Shown here: piece by piece, positions 33,878-42,373 of the stretch
Numbering within the stretch: the first letter of the stretch is position 1
How the letters are laid out: each line of letters starts with the position of its first letter
NCBI RefSeq assembly: GCF_040451425.1
Contig: NZ_CP144374.1
Coordinates: 1,528,501-1,592,500 of the forward strand
Length of the DNA: 64,000 nt
Origin: Thermodesulfovibrio sp. 3462-1
GTDB taxonomy: Bacteria; Nitrospirota; Thermodesulfovibrionia; Thermodesulfovibrionales; Thermodesulfovibrionaceae
Direction: 5' to 3'
Program-made: the position numbers and the translations under genes
The notes under the pieces: model-generated
What the model was told of the DNA's origin: nothing
Databases searched by the model: none
What the model saw: only the letters and a program-made list of their open reading frames with translations

Positions 33878-34819
33878 ATGAATGAAATTTACGATGTAAT
33901 TATAATTGGTGGAGGACCTGCTGGACTCACAGCAGGGATATATGCAGCAAGGGCAAACCTTAAAACGCTAATTCTTGATAAATCTAAAACAGCAGGAGCT
34001 TTAGCCTATGCTTCTCTGATTGAAAACTATCCTGGACTTGAAAAACCACTGCCAGGCAAAGAACTTCTTGAAAGAATCAGAATGCAGGCGCTATCCTTTG
34101 GAGTTGAATACAAAGAGGAACAGGTTGTGGGAGTGGATTTAACATCAGAAATAAAGGAAGTTGTGACAATGAATGGTAGCTATAAGGGAAAAACTGTTAT
34201 AATCGCAACAGGCTCCATGGGAAGAAAACCAACAATTAAGGGTGAAGGTGAGCTTCTTGGTAGAGGTGTGAGTTACTGTGCAGTATGCGATGCTCCTTTT
34301 TTCAGAGGAAAGACTGTAGCAGTGCTTGGTGACAGTGAAGAAGCCACGAAAGAGGCAATGTATTTAACAGAATTTGCTGATAAAGTCTATTTAATAACAC
34401 CATCTTCAAAGTTAAAGGTGGAGCCAGAGCATCCAGTTTATCAGGCTGCAAAAATTGAGATACTCACATCCCATTCAGTAAAGGAAATCACAGGCACAGA
34501 TTTTGTTACAGGAATTTTATTGAAGGATCAGGTGGGGAATGAAAAAACTCTTGAAGTTACAGGAGTTTTTGTCTATCTTCAGGGATCACAACCTGTGGTG
34601 GATTTTCTTGGAGAGGCTTTAAAGCTTGATGAAAAGAGTTTTATAGTGGTGGATGAGTTCATGCAAACAAATATCCAGGGCGTTTTTGCAGCAGGTGATG
34701 TGGCAAGCCCTCATGCAAGACAGGTTGTTATAGCCTGTGCTCAGGGAGCTATTGCAGCACTTTCTGCTGAAAAATATATAAGAGGAAGAAGCCGAATAAA
34801 ATCTGATTGGCACGGGTGA
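33878..34819 (+). CDS. Thioredoxin reductase-like flavoprotein lacking NADPH motifs
   Basis: A 313-residue FAD protein. The ATG at 33878 follows AGGGAGG and gives the standard MNEIYDVIIIGGGPAGLTAG. The redox pair is CAVC in SYCAVCDAPFF near residue 132, and the C-terminal FAD motif is GVFAAGDVASPHARQV. However, the NADPH domain is atypical: where E. coli TrxB has GGGNTA and HRRDGFR, this protein has GDSEEA and TPSSKLK. It may use a donor other than NADPH. It sits in the mqn operon; no thioredoxin gene is adjacent. Confidence 0.85.
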   Translation: MNEIYDVIIIGGGPAGLTAGIYAARANLKTLILDKSKTAGALAYASLIENYPGLEKPLPGKELLERIRMQALSFGVEYKEEQVVGVDLTSEIKEVVTMNGSYKGKTVIIATGSMGRKPTIKGEGELLGRGVSYCAVCDAPFFRGKTVAVLGDSEEATKEAMYLTEFADKVYLITPSSKLKVEPEHPVYQAAKIEILTSHSVKEITGTDFVTGILLKDQVGNEKTLEVTGVFVYLQGSQPVVDFLGEALKLDEKSFIVVDEFMQTNIQGVFAAGDVASPHARQVVIACAQGAIAALSAEKYIRGRSRIKSDWHG

Positions 34820-34823
34820 AAAT

Positions 34824-35240
34824 ATGAATGGAAATGGCAATAATTTTAGCAACTGGGAAGGTGAAGCCTTTGAAGAGATGCTTTTTGACTACCTTGACAA
34901 TGGATATCTTGAAAACATCATAACCTTTTTTGAGCACGAACCTGAGCAGATTAAGTTAATACCGAAGATGCTTGCTGATGAGAGATTAAGAGTTAAGGTT
35001 GGAGCCTTTGCAATAATTGAGGAGTTGAAGGTAAAAAATCCTGTAGCACTACAAGAAATTGTTCCAGACATTATTAAGCTTTTGAATTCAAAGGAAAAAA
35101 ATGTTCGCGGTGATGCTGCCTATGCTCTTGAGATAATTGGTAATAAAGAAGCCAGACCAGCATTAATTGAAGCTTTAACAAAGGAAGAGGATCCTCAAGT
35201 AAAAGAATTCATTGAAGATGCCTTAAAAAGCATCCAATGA
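34824..35240 (+). CDS. HEAT-repeat protein
   Basis: A 138-residue, mostly helical protein. About two to three HEAT-type units are visible, e.g. NVRGDAAYALEIIGNKEARP followed by ALIEALTKEEDPQVKEFIEDAL. The acidic start and repeat scaffold suggest a protein-binding role; partner unknown. It is tightly packed after the flavoprotein gene and overlaps archease by 4 bp, so a role with RtcB or redox control is possible but unproven. Confidence 0.75.
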   Translation: MNGNGNNFSNWEGEAFEEMLFDYLDNGYLENIITFFEHEPEQIKLIPKMLADERLRVKVGAFAIIEELKVKNPVALQEIVPDIIKLLNSKEKNVRGDAAYALEIIGNKEARPALIEALTKEEDPQVKEFIEDALKSIQ

Positions 35241-35647
35241 GTTACAGAGTTATTGATGTTCGGGGAGATGTAGGGTTAAGAGCAGAGGGAAAAACAATTG
35301 AAGAATGCTTTGTAAATGCAGGCTTGGGGCTTTATAGTCTTATCACTGACATAAACCTTGTGAGACCAGAAGAAAAAAAAGAGATTACCCTGTCTGAACA
35401 AACTTTTGAAGATATGCTTGTAAGCTTTCTCAATGAGCTTATTTTTCAGTTTGATGCTTATGGATTTATTGGCAGGACAATAAAAGTAGATATTAAAGAA
35501 AACACTCTCAGAGCAGAAGTTTATGGAGAAACCTTTAATCCAGAAAAACATGAAAGAAAGCTTCTTGTAAAGGCAGCTACATACCATAATCTTGTTCTTA
35601 AAAAAGAAAACAGCCATTGGACTGCAGAGATAATTTTTGACATTTAA
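35237..35647 (+). CDS. Archease, RtcB activator
   Basis: A 136-residue archease. RVIDVRGDVGLRAEGKTIEE (the metal-binding Asp region), then FVNAGLGLYSLITD, and the C-terminal LLVKAATYHNLVLKKE are family hallmarks. Archease speeds guanylation and turnover of RtcB RNA ligase, encoded next. The pairing supports both assignments. Confidence 0.92.
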   Translation: MSYRVIDVRGDVGLRAEGKTIEECFVNAGLGLYSLITDINLVRPEEKKEITLSEQTFEDMLVSFLNELIFQFDAYGFIGRTIKVDIKENTLRAEVYGETFNPEKHERKLLVKAATYHNLVLKKENSHWTAEIIFDI

Positions 35648-35667
35648 AGATATTAAAGAGGTGCCCT

Positions 35668-37116
35668 ATGCCAAAAATTGAAGGGACAGAAAGAATAGAT
35701 CAATACAGAATCAGAGTGCCAAAAGGATTTGTGCAAGGAATGAGAACCGAAGGAATCATCTTCGTAGATGAAATCCTTGAACAGGAGCTTGAGCTTGACT
35801 CAGTCCGTCAAGTTGCAAATGTGGCAACACTGCCAGGAATTGTGGGTAAATCTCTTGCCATGCCTGATATTCACACAGGCTATGGTTTCCCTATTGGAGG
35901 AGTTGCAGCCTTTGATACAGAAGAAGGAATAATTTCACCAGGAGGTGTCGGCTACGACATCAACTGTGGTGTTAGACTCCTTAAAAGTAATCTAACACGG
36001 GATGAAATAGAACCCAGGATAAAAGAGCTTGTTGATTTGCTTTACATCCATATTCCCTCTGGAGTTGGTTCAACTGGAAAAATAAAGCTTAACTATGAAG
36101 AACTTAAAAAGGTTGCTCGTAAAGGTGCAATATGGGCAGTTGAGCAAGGTTATGGTGAGCCTGATGACCTTCAAAGAATTGAATCGCACGGATGTCTTGA
36201 AGGAGCAGACCCTGAAGTTATAAGTAAAAAAGCCTATGAGCGTGGTAAAGATCAATTAGGAACTCTTGGTTCAGGAAATCACTTTCTTGAAGTTCAGTAT
36301 GTGGCAGAAATTTATGAACCAGAGATTGCCGAGGCTATGGGATTGTTTAAAAATCAAGTTACTGTGATGATACATACTGGTTCTCGTGGTTTTGGGCATC
36401 AGATATGCGATGACTATGTAAGGGAGATGATACAGGCAACAAAGAAATATGGGATAGAGCTTCCTGATAAAGAGCTTGCCTGTGCTCCTTTTCTCAGCAA
36501 AGAAGGACAGAGATATTTTGCAGCAATGAAGGCAGCAGCCAATTATGCATGGGCAAACAGGCAGTGTTTAATGCACTGGACAAGAGAGGTTTTTCTTAGA
36601 GTTTTTAAACTTTCACCAAAAGAGCTTGCAATGAGTGTTGTCTATGATGTTGCTCACAATATTGCAAAAGAAGAGATTCATATGGTAAATGGAAAAAAAA
36701 TGCGAGTTGTTGTTCACAGAAAAGGTGCAACCCGTGCATTTCCAAAAGGGCATCCTGAACTTCCTCAGTGCTATACTCATATTGGACAGCCTGTAATTAT
36801 TCCTGGAGATATGGGAAGAGTTTCCTTTGTTCTAATAGGGCAAGACAAAGCAATGCAAGAGACCTTTGGTTCAACATGTCATGGAGCTGGGAGACTTCTG
36901 AGTAGAACCCAAGCAATAAAAAAGGCAAAAGGAAGGTCGATTAAGCAGGAGCTTGCTAACAGAGGTATAATAGTTAAGTCTGCTGGAAAAGAAACTCTGG
37001 CAGAGGAGATGCCAGAAGCTTATAAAGATGTATCAAATGTTGTTGATGTTGTTCACAATGCAGGATTGGCTCACAAAGTTGTAAAATTAAAACCAATGGG
37101 AGTGATAAAAGGATGA
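35668..37116 (+). CDS. rtcB: RNA-splicing ligase RtcB
   Basis: A 482-residue GTP-dependent 3'-phosphate RNA ligase. PDIHTGYGFPIGGVAAFD, GGVGYDINCGVRLL (metal site) and GSGNHFLEVQ (Asn/His) are present, and the guanylated His is in STCHGAGRLLSRTQA. Acts in RNA repair or tRNA splicing. A Shine-Dalgarno GAGGTG precedes the ATG. Overlaps mqnA by 4 bp, which places RNA repair inside a menaquinone operon. Confidence 0.95.
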   Translation: MPKIEGTERIDQYRIRVPKGFVQGMRTEGIIFVDEILEQELELDSVRQVANVATLPGIVGKSLAMPDIHTGYGFPIGGVAAFDTEEGIISPGGVGYDINCGVRLLKSNLTRDEIEPRIKELVDLLYIHIPSGVGSTGKIKLNYEELKKVARKGAIWAVEQGYGEPDDLQRIESHGCLEGADPEVISKKAYERGKDQLGTLGSGNHFLEVQYVAEIYEPEIAEAMGLFKNQVTVMIHTGSRGFGHQICDDYVREMIQATKKYGIELPDKELACAPFLSKEGQRYFAAMKAAANYAWANRQCLMHWTREVFLRVFKLSPKELAMSVVYDVAHNIAKEEIHMVNGKKMRVVVHRKGATRAFPKGHPELPQCYTHIGQPVIIPGDMGRVSFVLIGQDKAMQETFGSTCHGAGRLLSRTQAIKKAKGRSIKQELANRGIIVKSAGKETLAEEMPEAYKDVSNVVDVVHNAGLAHKVVKLKPMGVIKG

Positions 37117-37898
37117 AACTTAAAGTAGGATGGATTCAGTATGCTAATGTATATCCAATATTTTATGTTCTTGAAAAAGAAGGTTTGCTCACAGAAGATA
37201 TCCACCTTGTAAAAGGCGTTCCTTCTCAGCTTAATTGGGCATTGAGAAATGACTTGATTGATTTGAGTCCTTCTTCCTCTGTGGAGTATCTACTCAATCA
37301 AGAAATTTATGACTATGTTGATGGAATATGTATAAGCTCAAAGGAATATGTCCAGAGCGTGCTTTTTTTTACTGATTATGATTTGAAAGCTCTTGATGGA
37401 AAAAAAATACTGCTTACAGCTGAATCAGCGACTTCTCACTTTTTATTGAGAATTATACTTGAAAAATTCTTAGGACTAAAACCAGAATACGACATTTCAG
37501 CAGCACCATGGACAGGACAATCCTTTTTATTGATAGGTGATGATGCTCTCAAATACAGAAAAATCTTAAATAACAAGAAAATTTACGATCTTGCCAATTT
37601 ATGGTATAAGCATACAGGACTTCCCTTTGTTTTTGCTTTATGGATTGTAAGAAAAGAAATTACAGCGCCTGATAGTGAACTTTACGGAGTTTATACAAAA
37701 TTTAAGGAAAAACTTCTTTATGCAAAGGATAAATGGATAGAATATGCTCATGAGATGTTGAAAGATTACTACTTAAAGAAATTTATGACTGAGGAAGAAA
37801 TTTTATTTTACTGGAAAAAAAACATGGATTATAATCTTACAGAGATGCATAAAAAAAGTCTAACACTCTTTAGCTCATACATTAATTCACTGAAGTAG
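37113..37898 (+). CDS. mqnA: Chorismate dehydratase MqnA
   Basis: A 261-residue enzyme with the periplasmic-binding-protein fold that dehydrates chorismate at the first step of the futalosine pathway. GWIQYANVYPIFYVLE near the start, LRNDLIDLSPSSSVEYL (substrate pocket), and LPFVFALWIVRKE near residue 175 are typical. Completes mqnE-mqnC-...-mqnA. Its end overlaps the convergent kinase-like gene by 12 bp. Confidence 0.9.
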   Translation: MKLKVGWIQYANVYPIFYVLEKEGLLTEDIHLVKGVPSQLNWALRNDLIDLSPSSSVEYLLNQEIYDYVDGICISSKEYVQSVLFFTDYDLKALDGKKILLTAESATSHFLLRIILEKFLGLKPEYDISAAPWTGQSFLLIGDDALKYRKILNNKKIYDLANLWYKHTGLPFVFALWIVRKEITAPDSELYGVYTKFKEKLLYAKDKWIEYAHEMLKDYYLKKFMTEEEILFYWKKNMDYNLTEMHKKSLTLFSSYINSLK

Positions 37899-39443
37899 GA
37901 AATCAGAGTAAATCTTCTTAATCACTACTTCAGTTAAATCTTTAAACTCGGAAGTATCAACTTTTATTAATCTTCCCTCTTGTATTTCATCTGGAGGTTC
38001 AAATTTTTCCTTCTGCGCTAAATATATCTCCCAGCGGGCATCGGAGATATCTTCTGCTTCCTTTCTTTTCATAAACCTTTCCTTAACAACGCTGTCTTCT
38101 GCAGTGCACCATATAAAGTAGATCTCAGCAAAATTAAGCTCTCTCATTAGTGCCTGTCTTAAGACTCTTTCACGAAAGGTTGCATCTAAAATAACATCCC
38201 TGCCAAGGAGGAGATTTTCCCTTGCAATTTCTATCATTTTCATATAGGTTTTCTCTGTGAATTCTTTACTGTAAATACCCTTTTCAAAGGGCTCATAATG
38301 ATGCTCTGTTGGAGCAATTCCAACAAGGCTTTTTCTTACAATGTCAGAGGGAATCCATTTTGCAAGGGTCTTCTTAGCAAGGGCTCTTGCGAGGGTTGAC
38401 TTCCCAGTTCCAGAAAGTCCGAAAACAACAAAAACTTTTGGTTTCCCCTCAGCATAGAGATAGGCAAGGTCAAAGTATTTTTGCGCCTCCTGTAAAGCAT
38501 CCTTTTTTCTTTCTTCGGATAAAGCAGTATCCTCTGAGGTAAAACATCCGATTTTCCCCCTCACATAGGCACGGTAACATTTATAAAAATTCAAAAGTTT
38601 CAATAAATCTCTATCGTTAGATTTTTCCACATAGGTTCTAACAAAGTATTCTGAAAGCTCTTTATAGCTATGAAAATCCAGATCCATGCTTAAAAAAGCT
38701 ATGTCAGAGGCAACATCACCACATCTAAATCTTTCATTGAACTCAATGCAGTCAAATATGTAAACTTTTTTTAAATTATCAAAGCATATATTGGCTGAGT
38801 AAAGATCTCCATGACCTTCACGGATAAATTCTTCTTTAATGCGGGTTTCAAAGAGTGCTTTGTTTTCTTTTATAAAGTTTCTTGTCCAGCTAACAATCTC
38901 ATTATATCTCCATTTATTCAGAGCAATGCCAACAAAGCTCTCTGTCTGATTGAAGTTTTCTTCAGTATTAAAAGAAACTGTATCAATACAGCCATACTCA
39001 TTAACGCCTTTTCCTGTCCTGGCTGATTTATAAAAAGGGACGAGTAAATCCACAATTAAATCAATATGTTTTTCTGTTAATACTCTGTCTTTTAAAATTT
39101 TTTGCATCATTCCATCCTCTGGAAGCCTTTTCATTTTTACAGCATACTCAACAACATTTGAATTATCCTCAATTTTATAGCCATGCTCTGTTAAAGAAAT
39201 AGGAACAACGCCAAGATAAATCTCTGGGCAAAGCCTTCTGTTAAGTTCAACTTCTTTTTCCGAGTAAAGTTTTCTTAGCTCAACAGTTGTGAAATCAAGA
39301 AAACCAAAGTTCACAGATTTTTTAATTTTGTACACAACATGATCGGCAATAAAAACATAGGAAATATGAGTCTGTAAAATTTTTAATTCCTGCGGATTAT
39401 TTGGAAAAGACTCTTTTTTAAGCTCCTCTGCCCAGTTAATCAT
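37887..39443 (-). CDS. Fused aminoglycoside-phosphotransferase-like / P-loop kinase protein
   Basis: About 518 residues. The N-terminal half is a kinase-like fold (HGDLYSANICFDN near residue 215; DCIEFNERFRCGDVASDIAF). The C-terminal half is a P-loop NTPase with FGLSGTGKSTLARALAK near residue 352 and a DATFRERVLRQ segment. This two-domain AAA/APH-like architecture is widespread but has no proven function. The start at 39443 is preferred because the earlier start at 39509 overlaps the upstream gene; either is possible. Confidence 0.8.
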   Translation of the reverse strand: MINWAEELKKESFPNNPQELKILQTHISYVFIADHVVYKIKKSVNFGFLDFTTVELRKLYSEKEVELNRRLCPEIYLGVVPISLTEHGYKIEDNSNVVEYAVKMKRLPEDGMMQKILKDRVLTEKHIDLIVDLLVPFYKSARTGKGVNEYGCIDTVSFNTEENFNQTESFVGIALNKWRYNEIVSWTRNFIKENKALFETRIKEEFIREGHGDLYSANICFDNLKKVYIFDCIEFNERFRCGDVASDIAFLSMDLDFHSYKELSEYFVRTYVEKSNDRDLLKLLNFYKCYRAYVRGKIGCFTSEDTALSEERKKDALQEAQKYFDLAYLYAEGKPKVFVVFGLSGTGKSTLARALAKKTLAKWIPSDIVRKSLVGIAPTEHHYEPFEKGIYSKEFTEKTYMKMIEIARENLLLGRDVILDATFRERVLRQALMRELNFAEIYFIWCTAEDSVVKERFMKRKEAEDISDARWEIYLAQKEKFEPPDEIQEGRLIKVDTSEFKDLTEVVIKKIYSDFLLQ

Positions 39444-39468
39444 CTTTATTGTCTCCCTGAGGGTATAA

Positions 39469-41076
39469 TCACTGCCATATTGTCTCTGCAAGTTTTTTAG
39501 CTTCTTCAATAAGATAATTTTTCTCTTCCAGATTCTTTGTTTCTACATATATGCGAATTTTTGGTTCTGTTCCTGATGGTCTTATCATAATCCATGATAG
39601 GTCATCAAAAACAATTTTAATACCATCAATGTCTGTTATGTTGAGAATCTTTTTCTTAAGCATTCCCGCTTTAAATAAATCACCAGCTTTATAGTAATCT
39701 TTCAATACATATACCCGCTTTTTTATGTGGGGACCGAACTTTTCCCGTGGTATCTCAATGCCCGTTCTGTCTGAATAATATCTCCCATAAGTGGATTCAA
39801 TCTCTTCAAGATAATCACTCATGTTTTTATGGAGCGTAGCCATCATCTCAAGGGCGAGCAAACAACCAAAAATAGCATCTTTTTCAAGGATATGATTCTG
39901 GACTGAAATACCGTCAGATTCTTCAAATGCTACAATGGCTTTTTTTGTTGCTTCTGGCAGAAGATATGGTCTAAAATTCTTAAATCCCACTTTTGTTTCA
40001 ATAACTTCAACACCTCGAGCTACTGCAATGGCATTTACAAAGTTACTTGTTCCAACACTTTTTACAACAACTCCACGCATCCCTTTGTAATTATAAAGAT
40101 AATGGAAAGCCATTGCACCAAAATAATTCATTGGAATCTGTCTTTTCAGGTCTGCAAAACGAACTCTATCTGCATCAGGATCGATGATAGCTGCAAATCC
40201 TAAAGAGTCTTTATTTAAATACGATAGGGCAAGCTTTAAATTAGTCTCGCTTGGCTCTGGAGAAAGACCTTCAAAGAGGGGGTCATCCTCTTTTCTTAAA
40301 CATACAAAAGTTCCTGGCTTTAATGAAAGAATTCTTGCCAGCTTGCCTCTACTTGTTCCATACATATGGTCAATTGCACATATAGGTTTTTCAGTTTCCA
40401 TGAAATTTTTAATTTTTTCCAGGTCTAACACAGCTGTCTTTTTAATAAATTTTATGTAAAGCTCTGTCAGGTCTATTTTTTCAATGTTTTTTGGTTTTAT
40501 GCTTTTTACATCCTGAGCTTTTTTCATTATTTCATTCGCAATAGCTTCAACTGGTTTTGTAAGCTCTTCTGGAGCTGGTCCTCCATCTGCAGGGTTTAAT
40601 TTCAGTCCTCCATAGTTTGCTGGATTATGACTTGGAGTAAGATTAACTGAAGCTGCTGCTTTAAGTTCAATTATTCCCGCTGAAAACTCTGGAGTTGCTG
40701 CTTCGCCTGCATAGTAACATTTAACTCCTTCTGATTGAAATAATCCTATTACTTCATAGGCAAATTCTTTTCCGAAAATTCTATTATCATGTCCAACGAT
40801 CACTCCTCTTTCTTTGAATTCATTGAAAGAGTTCACTCCCATAGCATTTAAAATCATGGAGTCCTCGCTTTTTACTGCCTCAATGATTGCTTTTGTTAGC
40901 ACTCTTACATTCTGCATTGTAAAATCAGAACCAATCTCTCCACGCCATCCAGATGTGCCAAAATGAATTTCCGTAGGCTCAGTATTTTCCTTTGCCAGTT
41001 TTTCTATATCTTTTAAAAGTTCTTTTTTTTGTTTTGGAGCTTTTAAAATTTCCTTCCAGAGCTCTGATGCCTTCAT
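39469..41076 (-). CDS. Phosphoglucomutase/phosphomannomutase family protein
   Basis: A 535-residue alpha-D-phosphohexomutase. The phosphoserine loop is TPSHNPANYGGLKLNP near residue 148, the metal loop IDPDADRVRFAD near residue 300, the sugar loop EESDGI near residue 403 and the phosphate loop RPSGTEPKIRIY near residue 508. A GGAGG ribosome site precedes the ATG. Substrate (glucose, mannose or glucosamine phosphate) is not decidable. Confidence 0.9.
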   Translation of the reverse strand: MKASELWKEILKAPKQKKELLKDIEKLAKENTEPTEIHFGTSGWRGEIGSDFTMQNVRVLTKAIIEAVKSEDSMILNAMGVNSFNEFKERGVIVGHDNRIFGKEFAYEVIGLFQSEGVKCYYAGEAATPEFSAGIIELKAAASVNLTPSHNPANYGGLKLNPADGGPAPEELTKPVEAIANEIMKKAQDVKSIKPKNIEKIDLTELYIKFIKKTAVLDLEKIKNFMETEKPICAIDHMYGTSRGKLARILSLKPGTFVCLRKEDDPLFEGLSPEPSETNLKLALSYLNKDSLGFAAIIDPDADRVRFADLKRQIPMNYFGAMAFHYLYNYKGMRGVVVKSVGTSNFVNAIAVARGVEVIETKVGFKNFRPYLLPEATKKAIVAFEESDGISVQNHILEKDAIFGCLLALEMMATLHKNMSDYLEEIESTYGRYYSDRTGIEIPREKFGPHIKKRVYVLKDYYKAGDLFKAGMLKKKILNITDIDGIKIVFDDLSWIMIRPSGTEPKIRIYVETKNLEEKNYLIEEAKKLAETIWQ

Positions 41077-41155
41077 AGGTATCCTCCAGATTTTTTTATT
41101 TCCATTATAAATTCAAAGACAGATTAAATGCAAAGAATCGAATTGCCTTATTTAA

Positions 41156-41344
41156 AATCTACTTGAAATACCATTCGTTACAGGTTCCTTTTCGCACCCA
41201 CAAGGGATGCAAGGACAACACGGTGTCGAGAAAAAGGTAAAAACTCCTTTTGAGAGAGTTCTTGAACGAAAGGATGTAGCAGAAGAAATAAAAGAGGAAT
41301 TAAATATGAATAGATTTTTATGTGAGGCAATAAGTCCCTTTTAA
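41156..41344 (+). pseudogene. Truncated reading frame abutting the degenerate CRISPR repeat
   Basis: Sixty-two open codons without a credible start read ...VTGSFSHPQGMQGQHG..., then TPFERVLERKDVAEEIKEEL and FLCEAISPF, ending at a TAA inside the truncated repeat. The amino-acid make-up is protein-like (amphipathic helix near the end), but I recognise no family. Best read as the 3' remnant of a foreign or deleted gene joined to the broken end of the CRISPR array. Confidence 0.35.
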
Positions 41345-41363
41345 ATGAGGTCAAGTTTCCTAC
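41335..41363 (-). repeat. Terminal, 3'-truncated CRISPR repeat
   Basis: Twenty-nine bases are identical to positions 8-36 (plus-strand view) of the 36-nt repeats at 42367-42552, from TCCC to TTTCCTAC. On the minus (crRNA) strand this is the repeat's 5' 29 nt with its 3' end, including the handle, lost. Loss at the 3' end is normal for the last repeat of an array. It lies 1,003 bp from the next repeat instead of the usual 38-40. Confidence 0.9.
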
Positions 41364-42094
41364 TTCTCATCAGAGACCTCTTTGATAAACCCACGGGTCT
41401 TTGGTCCAAACTCTTTTTCAAACCAAGCTTTTATTTCAGGCTCAAGCTTGATCTCTGAAAAAATGAAACTTGCAAAAATTGCAGATAAAAAAGGATATTC
41501 ATCAGAAATTTTAAAAGGATCAAGAGGAGCCTGCTCTTTACCACCTAAAGTTATACGATATTGGGTTATTGGCCAGTGTTTCTCAAGTGAAACAAATGGG
41601 CATCTAACAACAACTGTTTGATTAAACAGGTCGCCTTCACCTTCAAGAAAACACACTGGGGCAGTAGGAGGAACCTTTTTTACTAAGTCCGCCTGCTTTG
41701 GATTGCTAACTCTCCGAATGTTAAGTCCTTTTCCTAAGTAATGTAAAGCCCACGAATAACGTATTCCTTTTTCTTTTGAAGGATCGTAGATTACAAGTGT
41801 TAAGCCTGTTGTCTTTTTCACTTCGTCTAAGTCAAAAGCAGGCACAATGAAACATCCTAAAGCTGCCATTTGTTCTTCTTTTGCTCTTAGCTTGAAGAGA
41901 TCAACAAAAAGAGCTTTGTCCTTTTCAAGATCAAAAGTGGTTCTCCCTGCTATCTGTTGTCTCATGGCATCTCTCATTAGCACTATCTCCTTAAACAGGG
42001 CATTACAATTAGTTTGCTCTTCAGTAGCAAAAGCAGTACAGGTAAAACTAAACAGAACTGCTAATAAGCATACAATTTTTACCACTGATTTCAA
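41360..42094 (-). CDS. Exported hypothetical protein inside the CRISPR array interval
   Basis: A 244-residue protein starting at TTG with a strong AAAGGAGG site 9 nt upstream. Residues 1-23 are a clear signal peptide (VVKIVCLLAVLFSFTCTAFA). The mature part has three Cys and the phrases FIVPAFDLDEVKKTTGLTLV and CPFVSLEKHWPITQYRI; no family recognised. Its last codon and TAG stop are formed by the 5' end of the degenerate CRISPR repeat, so the natural C-terminus may be missing. It follows a dsbC-like fragment by 30 bp, suggesting a periplasmic redox or conjugation-linked role (inference). Confidence 0.7.
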   Translation of the reverse strand: MKSVVKIVCLLAVLFSFTCTAFATEEQTNCNALFKEIVLMRDAMRQQIAGRTTFDLEKDKALFVDLFKLRAKEEQMAALGCFIVPAFDLDEVKKTTGLTLVIYDPSKEKGIRYSWALHYLGKGLNIRRVSNPKQADLVKKVPPTAPVCFLEGEGDLFNQTVVVRCPFVSLEKHWPITQYRITLGGKEQAPLDPFKISDEYPFLSAIFASFIFSEIKLEPEIKAWFEKEFGPKTRGFIKEVSDEK

Positions 42095-42366
42095 CTGTTT
42101 TAACCTCCTTTCCTTAATTTTATGCTACTTTGACTCCTTTGATTGTAGTCCAGACAAAGCTTCCTGTATCCGAAGAATATCAGCTCCCTGGATAACTTTG
42201 CCTTCTATTATGAAGAATGGGGTGCCTCTAACTCCAAGATTTCTTGCTATTTCACTGCTTTTTTGAAGAATTTTGTCTACTTTGCTTTTACATTCCTGGG
42301 TAACCTTGATAGGTTTGGTATCAAGTTTTCCCGTGTAAGCATCATCCAGTGTCTTTGCTGGGTTTT
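41364..42366 (-). other. 1,003-bp gene-bearing interval between CRISPR repeats
   Basis: This segment fills the place of a spacer between the full repeat at 42367-42402 and the truncated terminal repeat at 41335-41363, both in the same direction. It starts inside a dsbC-like gene and ends inside or at the end of the exported-protein gene. No inverted terminal repeats, target-site duplication or transposase is visible. Transcription from the array promoter would read straight into it in the sense direction of both genes. Confidence 0.8.
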
Positions 42367-42373
42367 GTCGCAA
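42125..42373 (-). pseudogene. C-terminal fragment of a DsbC-like thiol:disulfide protein
   Basis: About 80 codons, the first ones lying in the CRISPR repeat. NPAKTLDDAYTGKL, a Cys in QECKSKVD, and NLGVRGTPFFIIEGKVIQGA match the last half of the DsbC/DsbG thioredoxin domain, including the cis-Pro GTP motif. The dimerisation domain and the CxxC active site, which should come before, are absent: the repeat replaces them. The only start is a TTG within the repeat. Not a working enzyme as it stands. Confidence 0.75.

Noticed and set aside
41156-41344. Reading the 62-codon remnant as a complete small gene from the ATG at 41207
   Set aside because: No ribosome site at a usable distance and the frame continues open upstream with protein-like sequence, so a truncated gene is more likely.
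41847-42266. 139-codon plus-strand frame across the CRISPR interval
   Set aside because: Antisense to two convincing minus-strand frames (signal-peptide protein and DsbC fragment) and lacking a ribosome site.
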